Part shown: piece after piece, positions 45,455 to 53,644 of the stretch | Numbering within the stretch: the first letter of the stretch is position 1 | Layout of the letters: each line of letters opens with the position of its first letter | NCBI RefSeq assembly: GCF_017884005.1 | Contig: NZ_QFAY01000022.1 | Location: forward strand, 1-53,719 | Origin: Streptococcus panodentis | GTDB taxonomy: Bacteria > Bacillota > Bacilli > Lactobacillales > Streptococcaceae | Reading direction: 5' to 3' | DNA: 53,719 nt | Made by a program: the position numbers and the translations under genes | Notes under the pieces: generated by a model | What the model was told of the DNA's origin: nothing | Seen by the model: the letters and a program-made list of their open reading frames with translations, nothing else | Databases searched by the model: none

Positions 45455-45694
45455 CTGAAATTCCTTCTTTCCTTAAAATAAAGAAGCAAATCCAGACTAG
45501 GCTAAGCTGAATCTGCCCTTATCTTGTTTCTGCTCTTCGAAAATCACAATCAAGCGTCCTTTGTTTGGACTTGTCTAATTCCAGTTGAAGGTTAGAGGAG
45601 GCTGAAACACTGTTGTTCCGGCCTCGTGACAGGATAAGCAGGGACTGCCAACCTGTCTGCTCCTGCCCTGTCTGATTTGGATTTTCATGGAGCA
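45455..45694. other. Intergenic stretch with repeat C
   Basis: 240 bases with no gene. It holds repeat C copy 2 (45531-45597) and a hairpin-like tract (GACAGGATAAGCAGGGACT ... GTCTGCTCCTGCCCTGTC, about 45630-45672) that may end the NAD(P)-binding protein transcript. Confidence 0.5.
45531..45597 (+). repeat. Dispersed repeat C, copy 2
   Basis: Begins TGCTCTTCGAAAATCACAAT and ends TTCCAGTTGAAGGTTAG; aligns with 27411-27476 with about a quarter of positions changed. Confidence 0.65.
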
Positions 45695-46324
45695 TTATCT
45701 CCCCAAAACAGAGATGCGCTCTTTGATATGGCTGCCTTTTTCAATCTCATCCAGCATAGCAATGGCATAATCGGCATAGCTGATGCTGCTTTGGCCTGCT
45801 TCATTTGTGGTAAAGACTTCGCCAGCCAGGATATAGGCACCTGTACGGGCTCCGTCAGCCACAAAGTCTGCTGCCGGGCTGATAAAGGTCCATTTAGTAT
45901 CTGAGAAGCTGCGTAAGCGTGCTAAGCCTTTAGCCATAGCTTGTGCCAGCGGTTTGTATTCTTCTGGAAAGTCCGGTGTATCCGCCAGCTGTGTCGTCAT
46001 TTTTGGATCGACATAGAGGCTTCCCGCTCCTCCAACGACCAAGAAGCGTGTATCGCTGCCAGCAAGAAGACCTGCCAAATGCTCCATTGAAGTCGTAAAC
46101 TGCGGGAAAGTATCCAGCGACCAAACTCCGAAAGCTGACACCACTGCATCAAAGCCAGCCAGGTCTTCTTTAGTCAGGTCAAACAAATCTTTCTGCAGCA
46201 CATTGCCGGCCTCGGTCTTGTTTGCTGAGCGGACCACAGCCGTCACTTCATGGCCGCGCGCGATGGCTTCCTGAACAATAAGCTGTCCTGCTTTTCCGTT
46301 AGCTGCTACTACTGCTATTTTCAT
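45695..46324 (-). CDS. NAD(P)-binding protein, NmrA/YwnB-like
   Basis: About 209 residues: MKIAVVAANGKAGQLIVQEA is the dinucleotide-binding loop of an atypical short-chain reductase, followed by VTAVVRSANK, DAVVSAFG and FLVVGGAGSLYVDP. It resembles Bacillus YwnB and flavin-reductase-like BLVRB proteins. ATG 46324 follows AGGAAAATCAG; the longer frame starts at TTG. The Rrf2 gene lies upstream on the same strand, and both promoters share TTGTAAC motifs. Confidence 0.85.
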   Translation of the reverse strand: MKIAVVAANGKAGQLIVQEAIARGHEVTAVVRSANKTEAGNVLQKDLFDLTKEDLAGFDAVVSAFGVWSLDTFPQFTTSMEHLAGLLAGSDTRFLVVGGAGSLYVDPKMTTQLADTPDFPEEYKPLAQAMAKGLARLRSFSDTKWTFISPAADFVADGARTGAYILAGEVFTTNEAGQSSISYADYAIAMLDEIEKGSHIKERISVLGR

Positions 46325-46363
46325 CTGATTTTCCTCCAAATGGTTAAAATTTTTAAACAGTTG

Positions 46364-46426
46364 TTGTAACTTTTTTTATTACAATACCCAGTATAGCAGA
46401 TTTTAATGTAATGTCAATAGTTACAA
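46364..46426 (-). promoter_or_regulatory. Promoter of the NAD(P)-binding protein with Rrf2-type operators
   Basis: On the minus strand TTGACA (46417-46412) and TATACT (46395-46390) are 16 bases apart. TTGTAAC motifs flank it: GTTACAA at 46420-46426 next to the -35 box, and the inverted pair TTGTAAC-N8-TTACAA at 46364-46384, over the transcription start. The same motif is in the rrf2 promoter. Confidence 0.65.
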
Positions 46427-46502
46427 CTCGAAAATTTAATTTTTTTACATCTGGTAGGAATTTCCCTAAGACTGAGAGAAGGCAGAGTTGCTTGCTGATA
46501 TG

Positions 46503-46541
46503 ATCATTTAGTTTGTCTTTTATTACTTTGTTAGCTCACTT
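46503..46541 (+). repeat. Dispersed repeat E, copy 2
   Basis: ATTTAGTTTGTCTTTTATTA followed by CTTTGTTAGCTCAC; matches the reverse complement of 41931-41966. A shorter relative, CTTTAGTTTGGCTTTTGTTA, is on the minus strand near 1655-1684. Confidence 0.7.
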
Positions 46542-46583
46542 TACTCCAACAGTCCAGAAGGACTGTTGGAGGCTGGAGATAAA

Positions 46584-46615
46584 GAGGCTGAGACAGACTC
46601 CCATGATGGCTGTCC
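46584..46615 (+). repeat. Dispersed hairpin repeat B, copy 2
   Basis: GAGGCTGAGACAGACTCCCA followed by TGATGGCTGTCC. Identical over its first 28 bases to 53644-53671. Confidence 0.8.
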
Positions 46616-46690
46616 CACCGCCATCAGCCCTACTGTTGAGACTTCCTCACGGAAGCTTTATCTGCCGCTCAAATAGCCCTGTACGTTAAG

Positions 46691-46755
46691 CGATAGGCTG
46701 AAACTGTCCCTCGGACAGTTTCACTACTAAAAGCAAAGGAAAAGGCGATAAAAAC
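46691..46755 (+). repeat. Dispersed double-hairpin repeat A, copy 3 (partial)
   Basis: Carries GATAGGCTGAAACTGTCC, the paired GGACAGTTTC and CACTACTAAAAGCAAAGG; the first hairpin of the full repeat is missing. Confidence 0.8.
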
Positions 46756-46826
46756 TGCCCTTTTCTTATCCCTCCCCGGCCTCCACTATACGTTATGTGC
46801 TTAGTTCGTTAAGGCCTATCGAAAAA

Positions 46827-46852
46827 CAATCTGCTTCCTAGGAAACAGATTG
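46827..46852 (-). terminator. Terminator overlapping the end of the Rrf2 gene
   Basis: On the minus strand CAATCTGTTTCC pairs with GGAAGCAGATTG around the stop codon, followed by TTTTTC. The stop codon TAG (46840-46838) is in the loop, so the gene and its terminator overlap. Confidence 0.8.
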
Positions 46853-47287
46853 CTTGGCAATTTTCTTCTGGGCTGAGGCAACGACATCCGCCAGACTGGT
46901 TTTGGTCAGTTCTTTTTCCATGGCCGCCTGAATTTCGTCCAGCTTGTCATCCAGAACATTGTGGATGTTGCTGCCGATTGGGCAGGATGGATTGGGATTT
47001 TCATGGAAGCTGAAAAGCCGGCCGGACTTGCCCAGACTCTCCACTGCCTGATAGACATCTAAAAGGCGGATGTCTTTCAGATCACAGCTGATCTCAGCGC
47101 CGCCGGTTCCCCGGGCTACAGTAATCAGACCGGCCTTTTTCAGCTGGGACAGGGTCTTGCGGATGATGACCGGATTAACTCCTACGCTGTCAGCGATAAA
47201 ATCACTGGTAATCTTTCGGCTGGGCCCCTCCAGCGCCATGACAATTAGCATATGGGTGGCAATCGTAAAACGACTGGAAATTTGCAT
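46838..47287 (-). CDS. Rrf2-family transcriptional regulator (YwnA-like)
   Basis: About 149 residues: winged helix SSRFTIATHMLIVMALEG and ITSDFIADSVGVNPVIIRKTLSQLKKAGL, then the wing VARGTGGAEISCD. There is one Cys at SCPIG and one at ISCD, not the three-Cys cluster of IscR/NsrR, so it is not likely an Fe-S type. It resembles YwnA, which is next to ywnB in Bacillus. ATG 47287 follows GGAG; GTG 47296 is a possible earlier start. Confidence 0.88.
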   Translation of the reverse strand: MQISSRFTIATHMLIVMALEGPSRKITSDFIADSVGVNPVIIRKTLSQLKKAGLITVARGTGGAEISCDLKDIRLLDVYQAVESLGKSGRLFSFHENPNPSCPIGSNIHNVLDDKLDEIQAAMEKELTKTSLADVVASAQKKIAKQSVS

Positions 47288-47305
47288 CTGCTGCACTCCT
47301 TCCTT

Positions 47306-47354
47306 CTAATCTTTTTCTATTATATATCAAATCAGTTGTAACTTCAAGGGTTAC
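47306..47354 (-). promoter_or_regulatory. rrf2 promoter with TTGTAAC-type operator
   Basis: On the minus strand TTGAAG and TATAAT are 17 bases apart, ending near 47318. The inverted repeat TTGTAACTTCAAGGGTTAC (plus strand 47336-47354) covers the -35 box. The site also overlaps the stop codon of the metallophosphoesterase gene. Autoregulation is likely. Confidence 0.62.
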
Positions 47355-48193
47355 GTCTTTTCATTTAAAAATTGATTAATATCACGGTCATAGCCCTCCC
47401 GGCGACTGATTTCCCGCAGCAGATCGTGGTTGTGGGTATGATGGATGCCCTTGACCAGACTCTCTTCATAGATGTCAAAGTAAGGCAGGCTGAGCTCTCG
47501 GGCCAGGCGAAGCTCTTCCTGCACATCATAAGCCACCCGGCGAAAGTCCACTTCTGTCAGTCCCGCCTCGTCAATCTCCAAGATGGCATATTGGGCCCGC
47601 AAATCCTGCCGCAGAGCGGCATCCAGAAAGAAAGGCTGGCCGATAGAGCCAGGATTGATGATGAGCTGGCCGCCTGTGCCATAGCGGAGAAACTGCTGGT
47701 GAATATGGCCATAAACAGCAATGGCGCAGTCATTGCCCTCAAAGAGCCGGTCAAAGTCCGCCTGATTCCCGATATGGATCAGCTCCCGGCCCCAGTTCTT
47801 ATCCGGCAGGTGGTGGCTGACAGCAATTTTCAGGCCGGCCACTTCTGCCTGCACCTGCAGAGGCAAATCCTGCAGCCGGTCAATCTCAGCTGGACGGACT
47901 TCTTCTAAAATAAAATGACAAAGCCGGGTCAGATAGAGGTGGCTGGGCTTGTCCAGATCCAGCTTGCCATGCAGGGCATGCCAGAGGCTGTCCTCCCAGT
48001 TGCCCCGCACCTGCAGGCTGATAGGCAGTTGCTGCATCCGATCCAGCATGGCCCGGCGGCCGGTCCCGGGCATGAGCAGATCACCCAGAAACCAATAATC
48101 GGTCACTCTTTGCTTTTCTGCATCAGCCAGCACGGCTTCCAAGGCAGTGCTGTTGCCATGTATATCGGATAATAAGGCGATTTTATGTTTCAT
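47351..48193 (-). CDS. Metallophosphoesterase
   Basis: About 280 residues of the calcineurin-like YfcE/MJ0936 type: LLSDIHGNSTALEAVL, FLGDLLMPGTG, VRGNWED (the usual GNHD with W-E), VSHHLPDKN and VYGHIHQQF with NPGSIGQPF. These supply the Asp/His/Asn dinuclear metal site. It probably cleaves phosphodiesters; substrate unknown. ATG 48193 (MKHKIALLSDIHGN); the longer frame adds a tail without family match. Confidence 0.87.
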   Translation of the reverse strand: MKHKIALLSDIHGNSTALEAVLADAEKQRVTDYWFLGDLLMPGTGRRAMLDRMQQLPISLQVRGNWEDSLWHALHGKLDLDKPSHLYLTRLCHFILEEVRPAEIDRLQDLPLQVQAEVAGLKIAVSHHLPDKNWGRELIHIGNQADFDRLFEGNDCAIAVYGHIHQQFLRYGTGGQLIINPGSIGQPFFLDAALRQDLRAQYAILEIDEAGLTEVDFRRVAYDVQEELRLARELSLPYFDIYEESLVKGIHHTHNHDLLREISRREGYDRDINQFLNEKT

Positions 48194-48242
48194 TGTCTCT
48201 CTTTTTCTTCCTTTAGAAAACATTATAACAAACCACAAAAAA

Positions 48243-48270
48243 ACTTCCACTCCTAAACCCGAGTGAAAGT
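48243..48270 (-). terminator. Terminator of the ABC exporter operon
   Basis: On the minus strand ACTTTCACTC pairs with GAGTGGAAGT (one G-U) around an 8-base loop and is followed by seven T (48242-48236). Confidence 0.9.
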
Positions 48271-48282
48271 TTCTGATCTGAT

Positions 48283-51200
48283 TTATTCGACCGACTTGAG
48301 GGCTTCCAGCATATCCACGCGTTTGAGCCAGTGATTGACAACAAAGCCTAAAACGGTGAGAATCGCAACCACCACAAGGGTCGGAAACAGATAGACCGGC
48401 CCGCCTACAGCAGGATTGAACATAACGGCATCCGGCGGGATAATCGCTGTCATATAAGCATGCAGGGCCAGCCCCGAAGCAAATCCTGCCAAAATACCAA
48501 TCAAGGAAAGATAAATGGTTTCCCGATAGATGTAGAGGGTCACTTCTTTGTCAAAGAAACCCAGCACCTTAATGGTAGACAGTTCGCGCAGGCGTTCGGC
48601 TACATTGATATTGGTCAGATTGTAAAGAATGACAATCGCTAGGAGAACGGAGGAAATAATCAGCACATACATCACCTTGTTAAGGGAGTTGACGATGGTA
48701 TTGACCTGTTCTTTCAGGATGGTATTCTGCACAATCCCTTTGACACCGGAGAGTTCCATAAAGTCAGCTGCGACCTTGTCTGTATTCTTGCTGGAGCCGT
48801 CCTTGAGCTTGACCATATAGGCATTGTCGCTGGCAGTCTGACGGAAAACCTTTTTGTAATAGCTGTTGTTCATAAAGATGAAATGCCCCATGTACATTTC
48901 AGTAATGCCGCTTACCTTAACCGTTATATCCCGGCCATTGGCGTCCTGAACAGTCAGCTCGTCACCAATCTTGGTCTTGGTCAGGCTGGCTAATTTCTCA
49001 GAGATAATCGCCCCTTCCTGATCCAAGCTCAGTTTTTGGCGGTTTTCCCGATTTTCAAGGGCGATGTAATCTGAAAAGTCTTTCGCATTTCTGTCGCTGG
49101 CAGTTAGAAGAGTGATCTTTTGCTGGTCATTCTTCTTTCCCGCAATTTTTGAAACTTCTTCATAGTGGACGGCTAAGTCGCTCCTGACACTGGCGCTGTC
49201 CAGCAGACTGTCTATCTCCTGTGCCTGACGGTCTGTCACATAGTCTGTTTTGGCAACAATCATATCATACTTGATAATCTCGCCAAACTGTCTAGTATTG
49301 AGGTCGGCGATAGAGGAACGGATCCCCAGACCGCCAAAGAGCAGGGCAATGGAGCCGCAGACACCAAAGATGGTCATCAGCATGCGCTGTTTGTAGCGAA
49401 AAATATTGCGGGCCGTTACCTTTTGGGTAAAGCTGAGGCGTGACCAAATCGGTCTGATCCGCTCCAGCAAAATTTTAGAGCCGCTTGCCGGCGGTTTTGG
49501 CAGCAAGAGCTGAGCCGGTTTTTCGGTCAATTCCTTGCGGGCTACCAGATAGGCCGGCAGAACCGCACTGATTAGGGCAAGCAGGATTGATAGAAGCGTT
49601 ATCCAGGGATAGAAATGAAGCTCCATTTTCGGTACCGACATATTTGGGCCGTAGGTATTGTAGATAATTGTCGGCAGGAGCAAATGCCCCGCTGTGATGC
49701 CGAGGACAGTACCAGTCATAGAAGTGACCAAGCCATAGATGACAAACTTGCGGATAATGTGCTGATTGTCATAGCCGAGTGCTTTGAATGTTCCGGCTTT
49801 GATCCGCTCTTCATCAACGAAGCGGGCCATGGTCGTAAAGGTCACAAGCGCCGCCACAAAATACAGGACCACTGGGAAGATATTGCCGACAGCGTCAATG
49901 ATATTGCTGTTATTTTCATAGGAAACATAGCCTTCTGACCCCGGCACTTCACGGCGGCTATAGACATTGTAGGTAGGAAGACCCAGCTGTCTGACCTTTT
50001 CTTTGGCATCGGCCAGTTCTTTCTCTTTTTCTGCCAGGCCCTTGTCAGCTTCTGCTTTTTTCTCATCGTATTCGCCGGTCTTTTCTGCCAAGGCCTTCTT
50101 GGCATCGGCCAGCTCTTGTGTCTTTTGAGCCAAAGTTGCCTGAGCTTGGGCCAGCTGGCTCTGGCCGGACTGGTACTCGGCTGCTTTTTGGGCCAGAGTG
50201 CTGCGGCCGGCCTGATACTGAGCCAAGCCCGCTTGGTATTGGGCTTCCCTGCTGTTCAAGGCAGCCAGAGCAGCCTGATACTGATCAAGGCCGGATTGAT
50301 AGGCGGCCTCCTTGCCATTGAGCGTGTCAAAAGCTTGCTGGTAGGCTGCGAGGCCTGCCTCATAGTTAGCTGTTTGAGCGGCCAAAGCGGCGGCTCCTGC
50401 TTCGTAGCTGCTGCGGGCTGCGGCAAGACCGGCCTCCAGCTGGGCAATTAGCTGGCTGATCTGCGCTTTTTCCTCTTCGCTGGCTGCAGCTTCCAGCTGA
50501 GCTTGGAGAGCTGTTAGCTTGGCTGTGTTGGCATCAATATCCGCCTGAGCCTGAGTCAGTTGGCTGCGGCCGGCTTCCAACTGAGCAGCCGCACTGTCGA
50601 GCTCTGCCTTCTTGCCGGACAGGGCCGTCCAAGCAGCATCAAGCTCGGTGCGGGCGCTGTCCAGTTCCGCTTTTTTAGTGTTTAATTCAGCCCAGCCGCT
50701 GTCTAACTGTGCACGGCCGCTCTGCAGCTGGCTCCAGCTGCTGGCCAGCTGATTCTGACCATCAGCCAGCTGACTGGCACCAGAAGCCAGCTGATTTTCA
50801 GCAGAGGCGATTTGCTCCTGCCCTTGAGCCAGCTGACTTTCGCCCTGACTGATTTGCCCCTGCCCGTCCTGCAGCTGCTGACTGGCATCGCTCAGCTGCC
50901 TTTTAACATCGGCAATCTTGTTTTCGCCTTCTTGGATTTGGCTGTTGGCATCCGTTTTCAGGCTGTTCAGACGAAGCTGCGGCTGACCGGCCAGCAATGC
51001 TTCGACCGCTTTCTTATCTTCATAGACCTTATCAATGTAAGTCTGGCTGTAAGGGCTGAGTGTGCTCAGATCCTTGTAGCGGATGCGGGCGACCATATAA
51101 ACATCGGAGTCAAAAGCTGACGGAGCAACGACACCGTAACCGTCCAATTCTCCAGTACCGGCAGTTGATTTGCCTAGATTGACATTGGAAATCATGTCGA

Positions 51201-51717
51201 CCGAGTTGACAAAACCCACAATTTTAAAGGTAGGGCTGCGGAGGACAGTCTTTCCATTAAGACCGGCCTTTTCGGTAAATGAAATCTCCTGACCAAGCTG
51301 ATAGTCTTTGCGATAAGCAGCCGTCAGGGCGATTTCATTGTCCTTGCTGGGCAGCTTTCCCTCCACCAGATCAGGCTTGGAGACCTGCTGACTGGCAGAC
51401 AGGATGCGCACAGATCTGCTTGTATCCTTAATAACTGCGTCTTTCATATAGCTGTACTCGACCTGAGCCTTGCCGTCAAGACTGTCCAGCAGCTGCTGGT
51501 CTGACGAACTGAGGCCATAATCACTGATAACGGCCAGATCAGCTGCCTGATAGTCCCTGAAATAATGCTCACCGGTCGTCCGAATATTGGGACCGGTCAC
51601 CTTTAGCCCCACCAGAGCAAAAGAGCCTAGAGCCATGAGGGAAGCAATCGAAATGACCCGGCCTTTTGACTGACGAAAGGATTGGCGAATATCTTTCCAG
51701 TAGGTTTTATAGGACAT
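48283..51717 (-). CDS. FtsX-type ABC permease with long coiled-coil domain
   Basis: A 1144-residue permease. Helix 1 is at about 21-40; an extracellular MacB/FtsX periplasmic-core-like part follows to about 250, then a Gln/Ala/Ser-rich coiled coil (about 255-578) with repeats such as LASGASQLADGQNQLA and YQAGLAQYQAG; then FtsX blocks: NIIDAVGNIFPVVLYFVAALVTFTTMARFVDEERI with four C-terminal helices, the second FtsX core and four helices at the end. A single chain thus holds both FtsX halves. It forms an exporter or mechanotransmission machine with the ATPase gene 15 bases upstream. Such proteins are seen in streptococci, cargo unknown. Confidence 0.85.
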   Translation of the reverse strand: MSYKTYWKDIRQSFRQSKGRVISIASLMALGSFALVGLKVTGPNIRTTGEHYFRDYQAADLAVISDYGLSSSDQQLLDSLDGKAQVEYSYMKDAVIKDTSRSVRILSASQQVSKPDLVEGKLPSKDNEIALTAAYRKDYQLGQEISFTEKAGLNGKTVLRSPTFKIVGFVNSVDMISNVNLGKSTAGTGELDGYGVVAPSAFDSDVYMVARIRYKDLSTLSPYSQTYIDKVYEDKKAVEALLAGQPQLRLNSLKTDANSQIQEGENKIADVKRQLSDASQQLQDGQGQISQGESQLAQGQEQIASAENQLASGASQLADGQNQLASSWSQLQSGRAQLDSGWAELNTKKAELDSARTELDAAWTALSGKKAELDSAAAQLEAGRSQLTQAQADIDANTAKLTALQAQLEAAASEEEKAQISQLIAQLEAGLAAARSSYEAGAAALAAQTANYEAGLAAYQQAFDTLNGKEAAYQSGLDQYQAALAALNSREAQYQAGLAQYQAGRSTLAQKAAEYQSGQSQLAQAQATLAQKTQELADAKKALAEKTGEYDEKKAEADKGLAEKEKELADAKEKVRQLGLPTYNVYSRREVPGSEGYVSYENNSNIIDAVGNIFPVVLYFVAALVTFTTMARFVDEERIKAGTFKALGYDNQHIIRKFVIYGLVTSMTGTVLGITAGHLLLPTIIYNTYGPNMSVPKMELHFYPWITLLSILLALISAVLPAYLVARKELTEKPAQLLLPKPPASGSKILLERIRPIWSRLSFTQKVTARNIFRYKQRMLMTIFGVCGSIALLFGGLGIRSSIADLNTRQFGEIIKYDMIVAKTDYVTDRQAQEIDSLLDSASVRSDLAVHYEEVSKIAGKKNDQQKITLLTASDRNAKDFSDYIALENRENRQKLSLDQEGAIISEKLASLTKTKIGDELTVQDANGRDITVKVSGITEMYMGHFIFMNNSYYKKVFRQTASDNAYMVKLKDGSSKNTDKVAADFMELSGVKGIVQNTILKEQVNTIVNSLNKVMYVLIISSVLLAIVILYNLTNINVAERLRELSTIKVLGFFDKEVTLYIYRETIYLSLIGILAGFASGLALHAYMTAIIPPDAVMFNPAVGGPVYLFPTLVVVAILTVLGFVVNHWLKRVDMLEALKSVE

Positions 51718-51732
51718 ACTCTTTCCTTCTCT

Positions 51733-52434
51733 CTAATATTCTAATGCTGCGATGTCTTGCGGCTGCTCATTGATGTCCATGCTTTTGACCCGGGCATCGT
51801 GCATGCGGATGACCCGATCAGCAATGGGCGCTAAGGCCCCATTGTGGGTCACGATGATAACCGTCGCTCCTTGCTTGCGGGACATATCCTGCAGGATCTG
51901 CAGCACCTGCTTGCCTGTATTGTAGTCAAGCGCTCCGGTCGGCTCATCACAGAGCAAAATCTTAGGATTCTTAGCTACTGCCCGTGCGATGGCTACCCGC
52001 TGCTGCTCTCCGCCGGAAAGCTGGGCTGGAAAGTTATTGAGCCGTTTGCCCAGACCGACACTCTGCAGGGTTTCGACGGGATCAAGGGCATCAGCCACGA
52101 TTTCTGAAGCCAACTCAACATTTTCCTTAGCAGTCAGGTTGGAGACCAAATTGTAAAACTGAAAGACGAATCCCACATCTTCGCGGCGGTACTTGGTCAG
52201 CTGCTTAGCATTGTAGTCAGCAATGTTCACGCCGTCAATAATGACCTCCCCCTCGTCATTGGTGTCCATGCCGCCCAGGATATTGAGCACGGTCGACTTT
52301 CCTGCACCGGAGGAGCCAAGGATAATGACCAACTCCCCTTTTTCAATTTCAAAGTTGATGTCATTGTTAGCGATAATTTCTGTTTCTCCTGTCTGATAGC
52401 GTTTGTAGCTATGCTTCATTTCGATATAAGCCAT
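51733..52434 (-). CDS. ABC transporter ATP-binding protein (LolD/MacB-type)
   Basis: A 233-residue ATPase of the MacB/LolD class: Walker [10 protein letters not shown], the extended [29 protein letters not shown]-loop region, signature LSGGEQQR, Walker [13 protein letters not shown] and switch His in VTHNG. It powers the FtsX permease encoded directly downstream. First gene of the operon; promoter with TetR-type operators at 52537-52618. Confidence 0.93.
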   Translation of the reverse strand: MAYIEMKHSYKRYQTGETEIIANNDINFEIEKGELVIILGSSGAGKSTVLNILGGMDTNDEGEVIIDGVNIADYNAKQLTKYRREDVGFVFQFYNLVSNLTAKENVELASEIVADALDPVETLQSVGLGKRLNNFPAQLSGGEQQRVAIARAVAKNPKILLCDEPTGALDYNTGKQVLQILQDMSRKQGATVIIVTHNGALAPIADRVIRMHDARVKSMDINEQPQDIAALEY

Positions 52435-52536
52435 CTCATTTCCTCTTTCATGATCTGTTTTTGGTGTTTCTGGAAGAGCAAAGCCATACTGCTTTCACTG
52501 CCTGGCCTGATTTTGATCTTCAGCAAACATTAAATA

Positions 52537-52618
52537 AACAACGTGTTGATTTATTACATGCTTTATTATAAACTTAGAAAAACAAAAAAACAATAGTCAA
52601 TTTTCAACAATGTGTTGA
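52537..52618 (-). promoter_or_regulatory. ABC exporter promoter with two TetR-type operators
   Basis: AACAACGTGTTGA (52537-52549) lies downstream of the -10 box and AACAATGTGTTGA (52606-52618) upstream of the -35 box; they differ in one base. The second contains the perfect palindrome TCAACA-N3-TGTTGA. Occupancy of both would close the promoter. Confidence 0.65.
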
Positions 52619-52832
52619 TTTAAGAAAAAACGATTCAAATTTTAAGTGAATACACTGTGAAAATCGAAATCAGACTGGAAACCGGACGCTCAAAGCAGGG
52701 CTTGACTGCTTTCTCTCAGCAGCTTCATCCGTCAGAAAGTGCCAGCTGTACTGGCTTTACGGCTGATGAGAGCGGGACAGCAATCGGTCAGACAGAGTCT
52801 CCGATCTTGTCAGCAAGTCTTATACTCAATGA

Positions 52833-52866
52833 AAATCAAACGATAGAAAGATAGGAAGTTGGGTAC
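52833..52866 (+). repeat. Dispersed repeat D, copy 2
   Basis: AAATCAAACGATAGAAAGAT followed by AGGAAGTTGGGTAC; matches the reverse complement of 22908-22941 with about four changes. It begins just after ATACTCAATGAAAATC, a common streptococcal repeat start. Confidence 0.75.
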
Positions 52867-52965
52867 TGCTGCCATAGACTCTTATCTGCCATCGCTAACA
52901 GTCGGAGGGGCTGATAGCGCATGCTGAGCCAGCGGCGTAAAAGCAAATCAAACCAGCATAAAATG

Positions 52966-53003
52966 AACATCGTGTTGACGATACTGAGAATATCGTCTAT
53001 AAT
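52966..53003 (+). promoter_or_regulatory. tetR promoter with operator motifs
   Basis: TTGACG (52975-52980) and TATAAT (52998-53003) are 17 bases apart. AACATCGTGTTGA (52966-52978) covers the -35 box and matches the exporter operators. The spacer is a perfect inverted repeat GACGATA-N7-TATCGTC (52977-52997). TetR autoregulation is the likely meaning. Confidence 0.68.
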
Positions 53004-53026
53004 AGAGTCATAAAAGAGGTGCAAAC

Positions 53027-53644
53027 ATGACACAAACAAGACAGACATCTACCAAGCAGGATATTAAAGAGGCCTTGACCCAGCTCCTCCTGACTGAAAA
53101 ATTTGAAGATATTTCGATCAGCAAACTGACCCGAAAAGCGGGGATTAACCGCGGGACTTTTTATCTGCATTATATTGACAAATTCGATATGATGGAGCAG
53201 CTCAAGCAGGATACTTTTTCCCAGCTGATGAGCATTTTTAATGACGAACTGCCTATCCGAGACAATATCGAAGCGACCCTTGTCTACCTCAAAGAAAACT
53301 ATGACTTTATCTGGGCGATTGCCAAAAATCAGTCTCTGGATTTCCAATTCAGCATTAAAGAATTTATTAAACAGCTTCTGGAAGTCATTCCAAATGCGCA
53401 TGCATGGATTAGCAAAATCTATCAAATCCCAGAAAACTATGCTTTGGAAGTTTTTCTTGCCAGCAATGAATGCATTATCACAAATTGGATTCAAACTGGA
53501 GCCAAGGAGAATCCGAAAGTCATTACAGAAATTCTCCTGACGATTTCCCACTTAGAAAACATGCAGCTGCGACTGATGCCGCAGAGCCGACCGCTGCTGC
53601 CACAGCGCAAAGAGTTAAGGGGGACTGATAAAGGTTGTGGATAG
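53027..53644 (+). CDS. TetR/AcrR-family transcriptional regulator
   Basis: A 205-residue protein. The helix-turn-helix TKQDIKEALTQLLLTEKFEDISISKLTRKAGINRGTFYLHYIDKFDMMEQL is typical of TetR regulators, and the C-terminal ligand domain (about 70-180) is the TetR_C_33 type often annotated DhaS-like in streptococci. It is divergent from the FtsX exporter, and shared operators indicate that it controls it. The last 20 residues extend beyond the usual end (QSRPLLPQRKELRG) into repeat B. Confidence 0.93.
   Translation: MTQTRQTSTKQDIKEALTQLLLTEKFEDISISKLTRKAGINRGTFYLHYIDKFDMMEQLKQDTFSQLMSIFNDELPIRDNIEATLVYLKENYDFIWAIAKNQSLDFQFSIKEFIKQLLEVIPNAHAWISKIYQIPENYALEVFLASNECIITNWIQTGAKENPKVITEILLTISHLENMQLRLMPQSRPLLPQRKELRGTDKGCG

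Larger units (their letters stand above)
46427..46837. other. Repeat-rich intergenic stretch before the Rrf2 gene end
   Basis: About 410 bases with no gene. From left: repeat E copy 2 (46503-46541), an AGTCC/GGACT hairpin with TCCAACAGTCC/GGACTGTTGGA (46548-46571), repeat B copy 2 (46584-46615), repeat A copy 3 (46691-46755), and the rrf2 terminator. Confidence 0.6.
52435..53026. other. Divergent control region between ABC exporter and TetR genes
   Basis: 592 bases. It contains the exporter promoter (TTGTTT at 52593-52588 and TATAAT at 52570-52565, 17 apart), three 13-bp operator-like motifs (52537-52549, 52606-52618, 52966-52978), repeat D copy 2 (52833-52866) and the tetR promoter (52975-53003). 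No gene is visible in the middle. Confidence 0.7.

Noticed and set aside
50116..50451. Plus-strand open frames inside the coiled-coil part of the FtsX permease
   Set aside because: They are the mirror of a repetitive coding sequence; no start signals or family motifs.
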